Shown here: positions 9,316 to 16,870 of the stretch, one piece after another
How the letters are laid out: each line of letters begins with the position of its first letter
How positions within the stretch are numbered: the first letter of the stretch is position 1
Source: Deltaproteobacteria bacterium
GTDB taxonomy: Bacteria > Myxococcota_A > Polyangia > Nannocystales > Nannocystaceae
NCBI GenBank assembly: GCA_003696955.1
Contig: RFGU01000249.1
Coordinates: 16,677-80,676, forward strand
Reading direction: 5' to 3'
Length of the DNA stretch: 64,000 nucleotides
The notes under the pieces: model-generated
What the model was told of the DNA's origin: nothing
Seen by the model: only the letters and a program-made list of their open reading frames with translations
The model's database searches: none
Translations under genes and position numbers: made by a program

Positions 9316-9455
9316 CCTCCTTCGCCCCCTCGAACGTCCGCCGACTCGTCCTCGCGCTCCTGCTCGCCGCCTTCGCCATCACGGCCGGCAACATGGCGTG
9401 CACCAACTCGATCAAGGAAGTGGACCGCTCGGACGAGACCGACGGCGCCACCTGA
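9312..9455 (+). CDS. 47-aa exported peptide
   Basis: A short ORF overlapping the preceding stop by 4 bases. Residues 9-27 are a hydrophobic helix followed by NMAC, a poor lipobox, then a charged tail rich in Asp, Glu and Lys. It may be a signal peptide of a tiny lipoprotein or a single membrane anchor. Support is translational coupling, its signal-peptide-like design, and a hairpin directly after its stop. No recognisable family. Confidence 0.55.
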   Translation: MTSFAPSNVRRLVLALLLAAFAITAGNMACTNSIKEVDRSDETDGAT

Positions 9456-9460
9456 CGCGG

Positions 9461-9488
9461 CGTCGGCCTCGCGCGTCCCAGGCCGACG
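9461..9488. terminator. Bidirectional terminator hairpin
   Basis: Perfect 9-base inverted repeat CGTCGGCCT/AGGCCGACG with a 10-base loop, between the convergent genes ending at 9455 and 9507. No T-tract follows on either strand. Confidence 0.5.
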
Positions 9489-9506
9489 TTGCCGAGCGCG
9501 GCCGAT

Positions 9507-10361
9507 TCAGCCCACGCCCTCGAACAACCCGGGCCCCGAAAGCGGCACCGGGGCATGGGCCGGCGCCGTAGCGCACGAAAGCGGACACCCGCACGCATCG
9601 ACGCGAAGGCCGTAGCCCTCGGCGATGGTCGTCGCACGCATGTGGAGAGCCACGAACGCCCCCGAAGGCAGGCGTCGCGGCACCTCGCCGGGACCTTGGG
9701 CCGGATCGAACCCGTACGCGCGTCCCACGGCCCGCAGCGCGGCCGCGGACAGCACCTCTCCGAGAGCCGCGAAGCGCCGCGCCGACATGCGTCCTACGGT
9801 GGTGTGGACGTCGTGGATGTTGGCGGCGGCGACATGGGACGCCAGGGCGCGAAGTTCCGCCGCATCGGCAAGCCCACCGACCAGCGGTCCGAGCACGGCC
9901 GCAGTGGGGATCTCGAGGGCCTCCAAGTGTTGTGCCTGCAGGAGCAGGCCCGCCATGGGGCTCGCCCCGGGCCCGAGCAGCGCCCGCTGGAGGGCATCCC
10001 GACGGCCCCCCACTTCGAGCTGTACGAGGGCGCGGGTATCGGCCACGGCCCGCAGCAGCGCCCGCGGCAGCACCGCCGGGGTCCGAAGCACGGCGCGCCG
10101 GCCGTGATCGGCGATCCAGCGCAGCGCCGCCGCCGCCCACGTCGCATCCTCGCGCCCGCCCACGCGCACGACGACGGCGTCCACCGGCGCCCCCCCACGC
10201 TCCTCCTCCTCGGACAGCAGCGCGAGCAACTCCAGGGTCGGGTCGCCCACCGCCCCCAAGGGGGGTGCCCCCGCCCTGGCGCCCACCACGCAGGCCGGGC
10301 CCGAGCAGGTGTCGAATCGATGGAGGATGCCGAGGGTCGCGGGCATGGGATACCTGTACAC
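9507..10361 (-). CDS. Radical-SAM-like (photolyase/SPL type) protein lacking the cluster motif
   Basis: A 284-aa protein from GTG 10361 (279 aa from ATG 10346). The central part resembles the second half of SPL/PA0069-type radical SAM barrels: a LRTPAVLPRALL strand-helix, LVQLEVG, LGPGASPMAGLL, then IPTAAVLGPLVGGL, matching the family pattern of Glu-Pro-Gly-Ala-Pro-Ser followed by VMVAPVIPGLND. The N-terminus has CSGPACVV instead of the CX3CX2C cluster loop, and the C-terminus has CGCPLSC. What it does is unknown. It could be a degenerate family member or a metal-binding derivative. It is divergent from pcnB. Confidence 0.6.
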   Translation of the reverse strand: MYRYPMPATLGILHRFDTCSGPACVVGARAGAPPLGAVGDPTLELLALLSEEEERGGAPVDAVVVRVGGREDATWAAAALRWIADHGRRAVLRTPAVLPRALLRAVADTRALVQLEVGGRRDALQRALLGPGASPMAGLLLQAQHLEALEIPTAAVLGPLVGGLADAAELRALASHVAAANIHDVHTTVGRMSARRFAALGEVLSAAALRAVGRAYGFDPAQGPGEVPRRLPSGAFVALHMRATTIAEGYGLRVDACGCPLSCATAPAHAPVPLSGPGLFEGVG

Positions 10362-10373
10362 CTGTCAAGTAGT
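10352..10373. promoter_or_regulatory. ACCTGT direct repeat with TGTACA palindrome and TTGACA
   Basis: ACCTGT occurs at 10352-10357 and 10360-10365 (8-base period) around the palindrome TGTACA (10355-10360). On the minus strand the same stretch reads TTGACAGGTGTACAGGT. It sits at the 5' end of the minus-strand gene, in the gap divergent to pcnB. It looks like an operator for a dimeric regulator; none can be named. Confidence 0.3.
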
Positions 10374-10551
10374 CTGGTTCGGATCGTCACGCACCGCAAT
10401 GGCGGTATCCGCGCACATCTTGCGGGCGCGTCGCGTACCAACGGCCTCGGGATCCGAGCGAATCCGGCGGCTGCCGCCTTCCGGAGTGGGGACGGGGGGT
10501 TCGTGGTCCGCCCTCGACTATGGTAGGGGTGCGGGCGAGATCCCCGCCTCC

Positions 10552-11919
10552 ATGGTGCCGCAAGACCCCTCCGAGGACACGACGGTCGAGACCGAGCAGG
10601 ACGGTGCAGATCGCGCAATCCTGCCCCTCGACCGCATCGACCACGACGCCGTCCGCGTGGTGCGACGCCTTCGCCGAGCGGGCCACGAAGCCTACCTCGT
10701 GGGCGGTTGTGTGCGCGACCTCTATCTCGGGATCCGTCCGAAGGACTTCGACGTGGCGACCTCGGCCACGCCCGAGCAGATCCGCAAGCTCTTTCGCAAC
10801 AGCCGGATCATCGGCCGGCGCTTCAGGATCGTCCACGTCTATTTCGGCCCCAAGATCATCGAGACCAGCACCTTCCGTGCCCCGCCGCGGGAGACCTCGG
10901 ACTCCGACGATCCTCTGATCTTGCAGGACAACGAATGGGGCACCATCGAAGACGACGCCTACCGGCGCGACTTCACGATCAACGCCCTGTTCTTCGACGT
11001 GGAGACCCGCCGCATCGTCGACCTCGTGTCCGGGCTCGACGACCTCGACGCCAGGATCGTGCGGACCATCGGTGAGCCGGCCCTGCGCTTTCGCGAGGAC
11101 CCCGTGCGAATGATGCGGGCGATCAAGTTCGCCGCACGGCTCGACTTCACCATCGACCCGGCCACGTGGGACGCCATCGTCGAGGTGGCCCCGGACATCG
11201 CCCGTTGCAGCCGGGCACGCTTGCTCGAAGAGATCTACAAGATCCTGCGTAGCGGTGCGTCGCGCCGGAGCTTCGAGCTCTTGGTCGAGTCCGGCCTCGC
11301 CCCCCATCTCCTCGGGCCCTACGCGGCCGCGTACCGAGAGCGAGGTGGGCTCGTCACCCCGTCGGAGGCGGCGCCCGGCTCTGCGGCCGACCTGCTCTAC
11401 CGCCACCTCGAAGCCCTCGACGACTACCACCGCAGCACCGGGCTCGTCGCCCCCAACAGCGTCCTCGTCGCCACGTTGTTCGCGCCGTTCCTCGGCGAAC
11501 ACCCCACGCAGATGCCCCGCCGCGAGGCGGGGGCGCTCCTCGACGGGATGCTCGCCGAGATCGGGGGCGAGCTCGGCATGGCACGGCGCGACCGCGAACA
11601 CGCCCGCCAGATCCTGATGGGCATCCACCGCATGATGGGCAAGCGGCGCCGCAAGCGTGCCTCCATCGTGCATCGGGACTACTTCCACGACGCCCTCATC
11701 TTCCTCGGCATCTCCGTGGGCGCCCTGCGGGAAGGCCAAGGCGAGCTCGAGTTCTGGCGAGCCCTCGCCGAGGCCCACCGACCCCGTCGCCGCGCCCCCC
11801 AGCCCGAGGCCAAGCCCAAGAAGAAACGCAAACGTCGCCCGCGCCGCCGCAAGGGGGGACGCAGCGGGGAACGATCCAAGGCCGTCGCCCAGGAGGAAGC
11901 GGCCGAGTCTTCGTCGTGA
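10552..11919 (+). CDS. pcnB: Poly(A) polymerase / CCA-adding family nucleotidyltransferase
   Basis: A 455-aa class II nucleotidyltransferase. The catalytic head shows LVGGCVRDLYLG followed by KDFDVAT (the DxD metal ligands), then ETSTFR and RRDFTINALFF, then the RFREDPVRMMRAIKFAARL neck helix; all fit the PcnB branch, which adds poly(A) tails to RNA. Whether it also makes CCA ends cannot be read from sequence. The C-terminal 40 residues are strongly basic (KKKRKRRPRRRK), a probable RNA-binding tail. The ATG at 10552 keeps the head complete. A TATGGT box lies at 10518-10523. Its stop overlaps the next gene's GTG. Confidence 0.93.
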   Translation: MVPQDPSEDTTVETEQDGADRAILPLDRIDHDAVRVVRRLRRAGHEAYLVGGCVRDLYLGIRPKDFDVATSATPEQIRKLFRNSRIIGRRFRIVHVYFGPKIIETSTFRAPPRETSDSDDPLILQDNEWGTIEDDAYRRDFTINALFFDVETRRIVDLVSGLDDLDARIVRTIGEPALRFREDPVRMMRAIKFAARLDFTIDPATWDAIVEVAPDIARCSRARLLEEIYKILRSGASRRSFELLVESGLAPHLLGPYAAAYRERGGLVTPSEAAPGSAADLLYRHLEALDDYHRSTGLVAPNSVLVATLFAPFLGEHPTQMPRREAGALLDGMLAEIGGELGMARRDREHARQILMGIHRMMGKRRRKRASIVHRDYFHDALIFLGISVGALREGQGELEFWRALAEAHRPRRRAPQPEAKPKKKRKRRPRRRKGGRSGERSKAVAQEEAAESSS

Positions 11920-12800
11920 CCCGGGCGCGTCCGACCGTGACGAAACCCGACGCGGCGGCGCCGCCCATCCCCGAGGATCTCGTCGCCGGGACCGAGGACC
12001 TCTATCGCGACCCGGTCCTCTACGACTTCGAGTTTCGCGATCGCACGGCCGACGTGGCGTTCTACCGCCGCCTGACCGAGGAGACGGGGGCCGGCCGGAT
12101 CGCGGAGCTCGGCGCGGGCTCGGGCCGCGTGACCGAGGCCCTGCTCGCCACCTCGGCCCACGTCCTCGCCGTGGACCGCATGCCCCCCATGCTCGCCGCC
12201 CTCGAAGCCCGGGCCGCAGCCAAGGGCGTCGCGGATCGACTTCGCACCGCGCACGCCGACTTGCGCGCCGTACCGGCACCGGATGCATCCTTCGACCTGG
12301 TCGTCTCGCCGTTCAACGTGCTCATGCACCTCTACACCCACCGCGACCTGCGGGACGGGTTCGCCGAGGCACACCGACTGCTCGCACCCGGCGGACGCTT
12401 CGCGTTCGACGTGGAACTGCCCGATCCCGAGTGGCTGTCGTGGGATCCCGACGTGCGCCATTCGATCACCCCGTTCGTGCATCCGGCCACCGGCGAGCGG
12501 CTCGTCTATTCGACGAACCACACCTACGACCCCGCCACCCAGATCTGCCACATCCGGATCTACTACGACCGCCCGGGGCGCGGTCACGGGCTCATCCATC
12601 CCCACCGTCCGCCGCGACGGCCCGTCGCCGTGTTCCATCTCGCCCATCGCATGATTCACCCTGAGGAGATCCGCCTCCTCGCGGAGATCACGGGCTTTGC
12701 CATCGAGCGGCACGACGGGGGATTCGACGGCGAACCCCTCGCATCCGGCTGCGCAAGCCAGGTCGTGGTCTGCCGCAAGGCCGGCGGCCGTAGGCCGTAG
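11916..12800 (+). CDS. Class I SAM-dependent methyltransferase
   Basis: A 294-aa protein. Motif I is IAELGAGSGRVTEAL (SAM-binding Gly loop), then VLAVDRMPPML with the acidic residue for the ribose, then the DASFDLVVSPFNVLMHL motif, and RLLAPGGRFAFDV (post-motif strand). The C-terminal half contains YSTNHTYDP and a beta-rich segment seen in small-molecule methyltransferases. Substrate unknown. GTG at 11916 overlaps the pcnB stop (GTGA); GTG 11937 is an alternative. The 151-base gap after it holds only the promoter region of the next gene. Confidence 0.85.
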   Translation: MTRARPTVTKPDAAAPPIPEDLVAGTEDLYRDPVLYDFEFRDRTADVAFYRRLTEETGAGRIAELGAGSGRVTEALLATSAHVLAVDRMPPMLAALEARAAAKGVADRLRTAHADLRAVPAPDASFDLVVSPFNVLMHLYTHRDLRDGFAEAHRLLAPGGRFAFDVELPDPEWLSWDPDVRHSITPFVHPATGERLVYSTNHTYDPATQICHIRIYYDRPGRGHGLIHPHRPPRRPVAVFHLAHRMIHPEEIRLLAEITGFAIERHDGGFDGEPLASGCASQVVVCRKAGGRRP

Positions 12801-12898
12801 GCCGCCCCGTGAACCCCTTTTCCCCTTGTCGGACGGGGTGCGCGACGGGACGATGCCCGCCGTGGCCGTGCCCTCGTCTCGAGCGTGGGAAATCCCCG

Positions 12899-12904
12899 TA
12901 CGAT
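12899..12904 (+). promoter_or_regulatory. Possible -10 box upstream of the acyl-CoA ligase
   Basis: TACGAT, four of six consensus bases. It is 47 bases before the ligase ATG at 12952 and 5 bases before an ATG (12910) that opens only a six-codon ORF ending TGA, so this gene would have a normal leader with an upstream mini-ORF. Confidence 0.3.
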
Positions 12905-12951
12905 CCCCCATGGAATCGTCGACGCGATGAGGTCGACCATCGAGGTGCGCC

Positions 12952-14763
12952 ATGGACCACCGAACCATTCCCCACGCCTTCCTCGCCCAGGGCCGAAGCC
13001 GCCCCGACCGCCCAGGGGCGTTCGTCCGCCGCGACGGCCCCTTTCGCCCGATTCCCTGGCGCACCTATGCCGGGGATGCACGGCGGGCGGCAGCAGCGCT
13101 CGTCGCCCTCGGACACCGGCCCGGAGACATCGTCGCGATCTTGGGATTCAATCGCCCCCAATGGGTACAGGCGGCCATCGCGGCCATGGCGGCCCAAGGT
13201 GCGAGCGCCGGCATCTACACGACCTGCGCCCCCCGGGAGGTCGGATACATCCTCGAACACAGCGAAGCCCCGGTCGTCGTCGTCGAAGATCGCGCGCAAC
13301 TCGAGAAGGTGTTTGCCGTACGGGATCGGCTGCCCGCCCTGCGCCACGCCGTGCTCATGGACGACGACGCCGACACGGGCGACGAGGGCTTCGTCCTGAC
13401 CTGGAGCGCGTTTCTCGAACGGGCCACGGATGCGGCCCTTCGCCAGGTGGACGCGCGCCTCGACGCCATCGAACCGGAGGACCTCGCCGGACTCATCTAT
13501 ACGTCGGGTACGACCGGCCCGCCCAAGGCCGTGATGCTCACCCACCGGAACCTCCTGTGGACGGCGACGACCGCCATGGCGACCCTCGGTGTGACGGCGG
13601 ACGACTGCACGTTGTCGTACCTTCCGCTCGCCCACATCGCCGAGCAGATGTTCACGATCCACGGGCCGGCGGTGTCCGGGATGCCGGTCTACTTCGCCAC
13701 GTCCATCGACGCCCTGCCCGACGATCTGCGCGACGTCCAACCCACCTTGTTCTTCGGGGTTCCGCGGGTGTGGGAGAAGTTCCACGACCGGATCCGCGAC
13801 CGCCTCGACCAAGCGACGGGCATGAAGCGAAGGCTCGTCGAGTGGGCCATGGCGACGGCACGCGCCTTCCACGACCACGGCAACCGGGGCAGCACGCCGC
13901 CGGTGGGTCTTGCCCTGCAGTACCGCCTGGCGAAGCGACTCGTGTTCGACAAGCTTCGGCCCGCCCTCGGCCTCGGGCGTGTCCGCCACTGCGTTAGCGG
14001 TGCGGCCCCCATCGCGCCCGAGATCCTCGAATTCTTCATGGGATTGGACCTGCCCATCCGCGAGGTCTACGGCCAGTCCGAGGATTGTGGCCCCACCTCC
14101 CTGAACGTTCCGGGACGCACGCGCATCGGTACCGTCGGCCCACCCTTCCCCGGCGTGGACGTGAGGATCGCGGACGACGGAGAGATCCTCGTGCGCGGGC
14201 CCAACGTCTTCGCCGGCTACTACAAGGACCCCGAGGCGACGGCGGCCGCCCTCGAGGACGGCTGGCTCCACTCGGGAGATCTCGGTGCCATCGACGAGGA
14301 CGGCTTCTTGCGGATCACCGGCCGCAAGAAGGACATCATCATCACGGCGGGCGGCAAGAACATCACCCCCGCCGACATCGAAGCGGACCTGGCCCGGATC
14401 GAGGGGATCGCCGAAGCCGTCGTCGTCGGCGATCGGCGCAAGTTCCTGTCCGCCCTCCTCACCTTCGACCGGGCCGCGGCCGACGTCCTGCGCGAGCGCC
14501 TGGGGATCGAAGGCGACGTGTTCGACCATCCCGCGTTCCTCGAGCACGTCCAGCGCGGCATCGACGCCGTCAACGCCGAGCGCGCTCGGGTCTGTCACAT
14601 CCGACGCTTTCGGGTGCTCCCCGAGCCCTTCTCGGTCGAGCGCGGCGAACTTACGCCTACCATGAAGATCAAGCGCAACGTCGTGGCCGAACGCCATCGG
14701 GAGGTCATCGACGCCATGTATGCAGAGTCCACCCCCTCCGTCACCCCCCACGCATCGCCATGA
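12952..14763 (+). CDS. Long-chain acyl-CoA synthetase (AMP-binding)
   Basis: A 603-aa ANL-superfamily enzyme activating fatty acids to acyl-CoA through an acyl-adenylate. Visible motifs: the P-loop YTSGTTGPPKAVMLTHRNL (about residues 183-201), YGQSEDCGP (A5, about 371-379), GWLHSGDLGAIDEDG (A7) and GRKKDIIITAGGKNITP (A8) with the hinge and the acyl-CoA-forming C-domain. Length and the ITPADIE context match FadD15-like long-chain ligases. GAGGTG precedes the ATG. The stop overlaps the following lipoprotein gene (ATGA), so the two are co-translated. Confidence 0.92.
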   Translation: MDHRTIPHAFLAQGRSRPDRPGAFVRRDGPFRPIPWRTYAGDARRAAAALVALGHRPGDIVAILGFNRPQWVQAAIAAMAAQGASAGIYTTCAPREVGYILEHSEAPVVVVEDRAQLEKVFAVRDRLPALRHAVLMDDDADTGDEGFVLTWSAFLERATDAALRQVDARLDAIEPEDLAGLIYTSGTTGPPKAVMLTHRNLLWTATTAMATLGVTADDCTLSYLPLAHIAEQMFTIHGPAVSGMPVYFATSIDALPDDLRDVQPTLFFGVPRVWEKFHDRIRDRLDQATGMKRRLVEWAMATARAFHDHGNRGSTPPVGLALQYRLAKRLVFDKLRPALGLGRVRHCVSGAAPIAPEILEFFMGLDLPIREVYGQSEDCGPTSLNVPGRTRIGTVGPPFPGVDVRIADDGEILVRGPNVFAGYYKDPEATAAALEDGWLHSGDLGAIDEDGFLRITGRKKDIIITAGGKNITPADIEADLARIEGIAEAVVVGDRRKFLSALLTFDRAAADVLRERLGIEGDVFDHPAFLEHVQRGIDAVNAERARVCHIRRFRVLPEPFSVERGELTPTMKIKRNVVAERHREVIDAMYAESTPSVTPHASP

Positions 14764-16010
14764 CCCAGCCACGCATCGCCCCCGTCCTCGTGCTCTCCCT
14801 CCTCTTGGCCGCTCCCGCATGCGGTGACGACGCCGACGCATCGGGAGCGTCGACGACCTCGACGTCCGACACCTCCGGCGGAACCGCCACCGGTCCCGGT
14901 ACCACGGACGCGACGGGCGACCCCGGCACCACCTCGAACGGCGCAACCACCGGTGGGACCACCGGCGGCGAAGGTGTCGGGTGCAACGGCCAGTCCCTCC
15001 TGCCCCGGCCCGCCCCGGACCTTCCCGGACCGTGGCCGGTCGGCGTACGGACGGCATCCATCGGCCGGCTGACCGTAGAGGTCTGGTACCCCGCCTTGCC
15101 GGGTAGCGAAGCGGGAGCGAGCCCCGAGGTATACGACATTCGCAAGGCCCTACCGGAATCCGAGCAGGGCAAGATCCCCGACGACGACAACCCGTGGCAG
15201 ACCTGCGCGTGCTACCGCGACCTGCCACCCGACGACGCCCACGGCCCCTATCCGGTCGTCTACTTCGTCCACGGGACGGCAGGCTTTCGCACCCAGTCCC
15301 TCAGCCAGATGACGCACTGGGCGAGCCGCGGCTTCGTCGTGTTGGCGGCCGATCACCCGGGGCTGTGGATGGCCGACATGCTCCTGTTCGACATGAGCGG
15401 ACAGGATCTCCAAGGGGATCTCGACGCCATGACCGCCGCCGTACTCGCGACCGACGGCGATCTCGCGTTCCTCGCCGGCCTCGTCGATCCCACCCGCACC
15501 GGCATGGCGGGACACAGCGCGGGCGGCAACGCCGTGGGTCCGCGGGGCGACGACGCCGAGGTGATCGTGCCCATGGCCGCAGGCGGCGTCTCGGACGGTG
15601 CGCGCCTGGCCAGCAGTCTCGTGCTCGGAGCCCAGTCCGACCAGGTCGTCGCCTACGCCCAGCAGGTCTCGGGGTACGAGAGCACGCCGGAGCCCAAGCG
15701 CCTCGTCGGCCTGGCCAACACGGGCCACCTCGCGTTCTCCGATCTATGCGCCCTGAAGAACGACCAAGGGCAGGACCTGGTCGAGATCGCGGTGGAGCAC
15801 GGCGTCATGAACGCGAACCTCGCGGCCGGCTTCCTGTGGGATTGCGAGCCGAGCTACCTGCCACCCGAGGACACCACCCGCGTCGTGAACTTCGCGACCG
15901 CGGCCGTCTTCGAGGAGACCCTCATGTGCGATGCCGCCGCGGGCGCAGCCCTCGACGGCATCATGGGATCGTTCCCGACGGAGGTCGGCGAGTTTCGCAA
16001 GGCGCCGTAG
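14760..16010 (+). CDS. Lipoprotein alpha/beta hydrolase (PAF-acetylhydrolase-like)
   Basis: A 416-aa predicted lipoprotein (lipobox LAAPAC) with a Ser/Thr/Gly linker of about 50 residues, then an alpha/beta hydrolase domain. Seen: FVHGTAGF (oxyanion HG), GHSAGGNA nucleophile elbow with the catalytic Ser, and NTGHLAFSDLC near the end carrying the probable catalytic His; the acid is less clear. This arrangement matches the PAF-acetylhydrolase/dienelactone-hydrolase type. Paired with an acyl-CoA ligase by a 4-base overlap, it may release fatty acids at the cell surface for activation; that link is inference. Confidence 0.82.
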   Translation: MTQPRIAPVLVLSLLLAAPACGDDADASGASTTSTSDTSGGTATGPGTTDATGDPGTTSNGATTGGTTGGEGVGCNGQSLLPRPAPDLPGPWPVGVRTASIGRLTVEVWYPALPGSEAGASPEVYDIRKALPESEQGKIPDDDNPWQTCACYRDLPPDDAHGPYPVVYFVHGTAGFRTQSLSQMTHWASRGFVVLAADHPGLWMADMLLFDMSGQDLQGDLDAMTAAVLATDGDLAFLAGLVDPTRTGMAGHSAGGNAVGPRGDDAEVIVPMAAGGVSDGARLASSLVLGAQSDQVVAYAQQVSGYESTPEPKRLVGLANTGHLAFSDLCALKNDQGQDLVEIAVEHGVMNANLAAGFLWDCEPSYLPPEDTTRVVNFATAAVFEETLMCDAAAGAALDGIMGSFPTEVGEFRKAP

Positions 16011-16018
16011 ACCGGCGC
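16002..16018. terminator. Bidirectional terminator hairpin around a stop codon
   Basis: Perfect GCGCCG/CGGCGC repeat with the hydrolase TAG in the five-base loop. It is followed after 14 bases by the stop of the convergent gene. No T-tract. Confidence 0.35.
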
Positions 16019-16032
16019 GCGGGCCCGTGCCC

Positions 16033-16752
16033 TCAGAAGCGGTACTCGAGGCCGAGCAACGTCTCGATCCCGAGCAGAAAGCCCCCCGTGCGGCGGGCGT
16101 CGCCGGAGACCGGAAGCTCCCGGTGGACGAGACCGCCGATGGGCACGACGACCTCGAAGCCGAGGCCGAGGTCGCTCGTCACGAACCACCGCAGGCCCCC
16201 GGCCGGATCGACGTGGATGGCCACGGTGCCGGTGCGGATCTGTTCTCGGTTCCCATCCCCGCCCCGAAGGCGCGGTAGCTTCCACCAGCCGACGCCGAGG
16301 CCCGCCCGCACGAAGGGCACGAGGTGGGGACGCTCCGGCAGATAGAACTTGTGGGTGTAGCCGAGCACCACGTCGAAGCCGAGCACGCTCCCCGGCTCAC
16401 AAAGCCCCGCGGGCAGACTGCCGTCGTCCTCCTCGAAGCCGCACCGGTCCATGCGGAAGTTGCGGAAGTCGCCCCGGTCGGCGAGGAACGCCGCCTGCAG
16501 GTGGAGCCAGTGCGCCTTTTCGATCTGCCGGTCGTACTGCAGGCCCACGCGAGCCTTGGGCAGGTAGCCGACGATGCCGATCTGGAAGGGAAAGAGGGCG
16601 GAGACGGCGTTGCCACCGTAGACCACCTCGGGCGGCTCCCACTCGACGCCTCCGGAACCCCCGGCTTCGGCCCGGGACACGGGCGCGGCAAGAACGACGA
16701 TCCCGGCGAGCCACGCGGCGGCGAACGAACGCAGCGAACCGATGGGCACCAT
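16033..16752 (-). CDS. Outer-membrane beta-barrel protein
   Basis: A 239-aa protein with a cleavable signal peptide (hydrophobic 8-22, AEAGG cleavage region). The mature part shows alternating hydrophobic/polar strands and ends in the aromatic YRF typical of outer-membrane beta-barrels. Strands such as FVRAGLGVGWW and LGFEVVVPIG are barrel-like. Two Cys (in DRCGFEEDD and GLCEPG) may form a disulfide loop. No specific function is recognisable; an OmpA/OmpW-like small barrel is the best description. Monocistronic, with its own promoter box. Confidence 0.7.
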   Translation of the reverse strand: MVPIGSLRSFAAAWLAGIVVLAAPVSRAEAGGSGGVEWEPPEVVYGGNAVSALFPFQIGIVGYLPKARVGLQYDRQIEKAHWLHLQAAFLADRGDFRNFRMDRCGFEEDDGSLPAGLCEPGSVLGFDVVLGYTHKFYLPERPHLVPFVRAGLGVGWWKLPRLRGGDGNREQIRTGTVAIHVDPAGGLRWFVTSDLGLGFEVVVPIGGLVHRELPVSGDARRTGGFLLGIETLLGLEYRF

Positions 16753-16761
16753 GGGCCGGGG

Positions 16762-16767
16762 ACGCTA
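16762..16767 (-). promoter_or_regulatory. -10 box, leaderless-type promoter of the beta-barrel gene
   Basis: TAGCGT preceded by TGC on the minus strand, ending 9 bases before the ATG at 16752. Confidence 0.5.
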
Positions 16768-16855
16768 GCACCGCCCGCCGCGGCGTGCACCACCGACGCC
16801 CTTCGCCCCGTGCGCTAGCTCCCACACCCCGGGTGTTTCCCCCGGCGAGCCCTTT

Positions 16856-16869
16856 GGGCAAGCTTGCCC
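16856..16869. promoter_or_regulatory. 14-base perfect palindrome at the gcdH start
   Basis: GGGCAAGCTTGCCC is self-complementary over its whole length and ends one base before the gcdH ATG. It fits an operator covering the ribosome-loading region, or an mRNA hairpin hiding the start. No Shine-Dalgarno sequence is present otherwise. Confidence 0.4.
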
Positions 16870-16870
16870 C

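Noticed and set aside
12910..12930. ATG just after the TACGAT box at 12899
   Set aside because: It opens only six codons before TGA and overlaps no domain. Kept only as a possible upstream mini-ORF.
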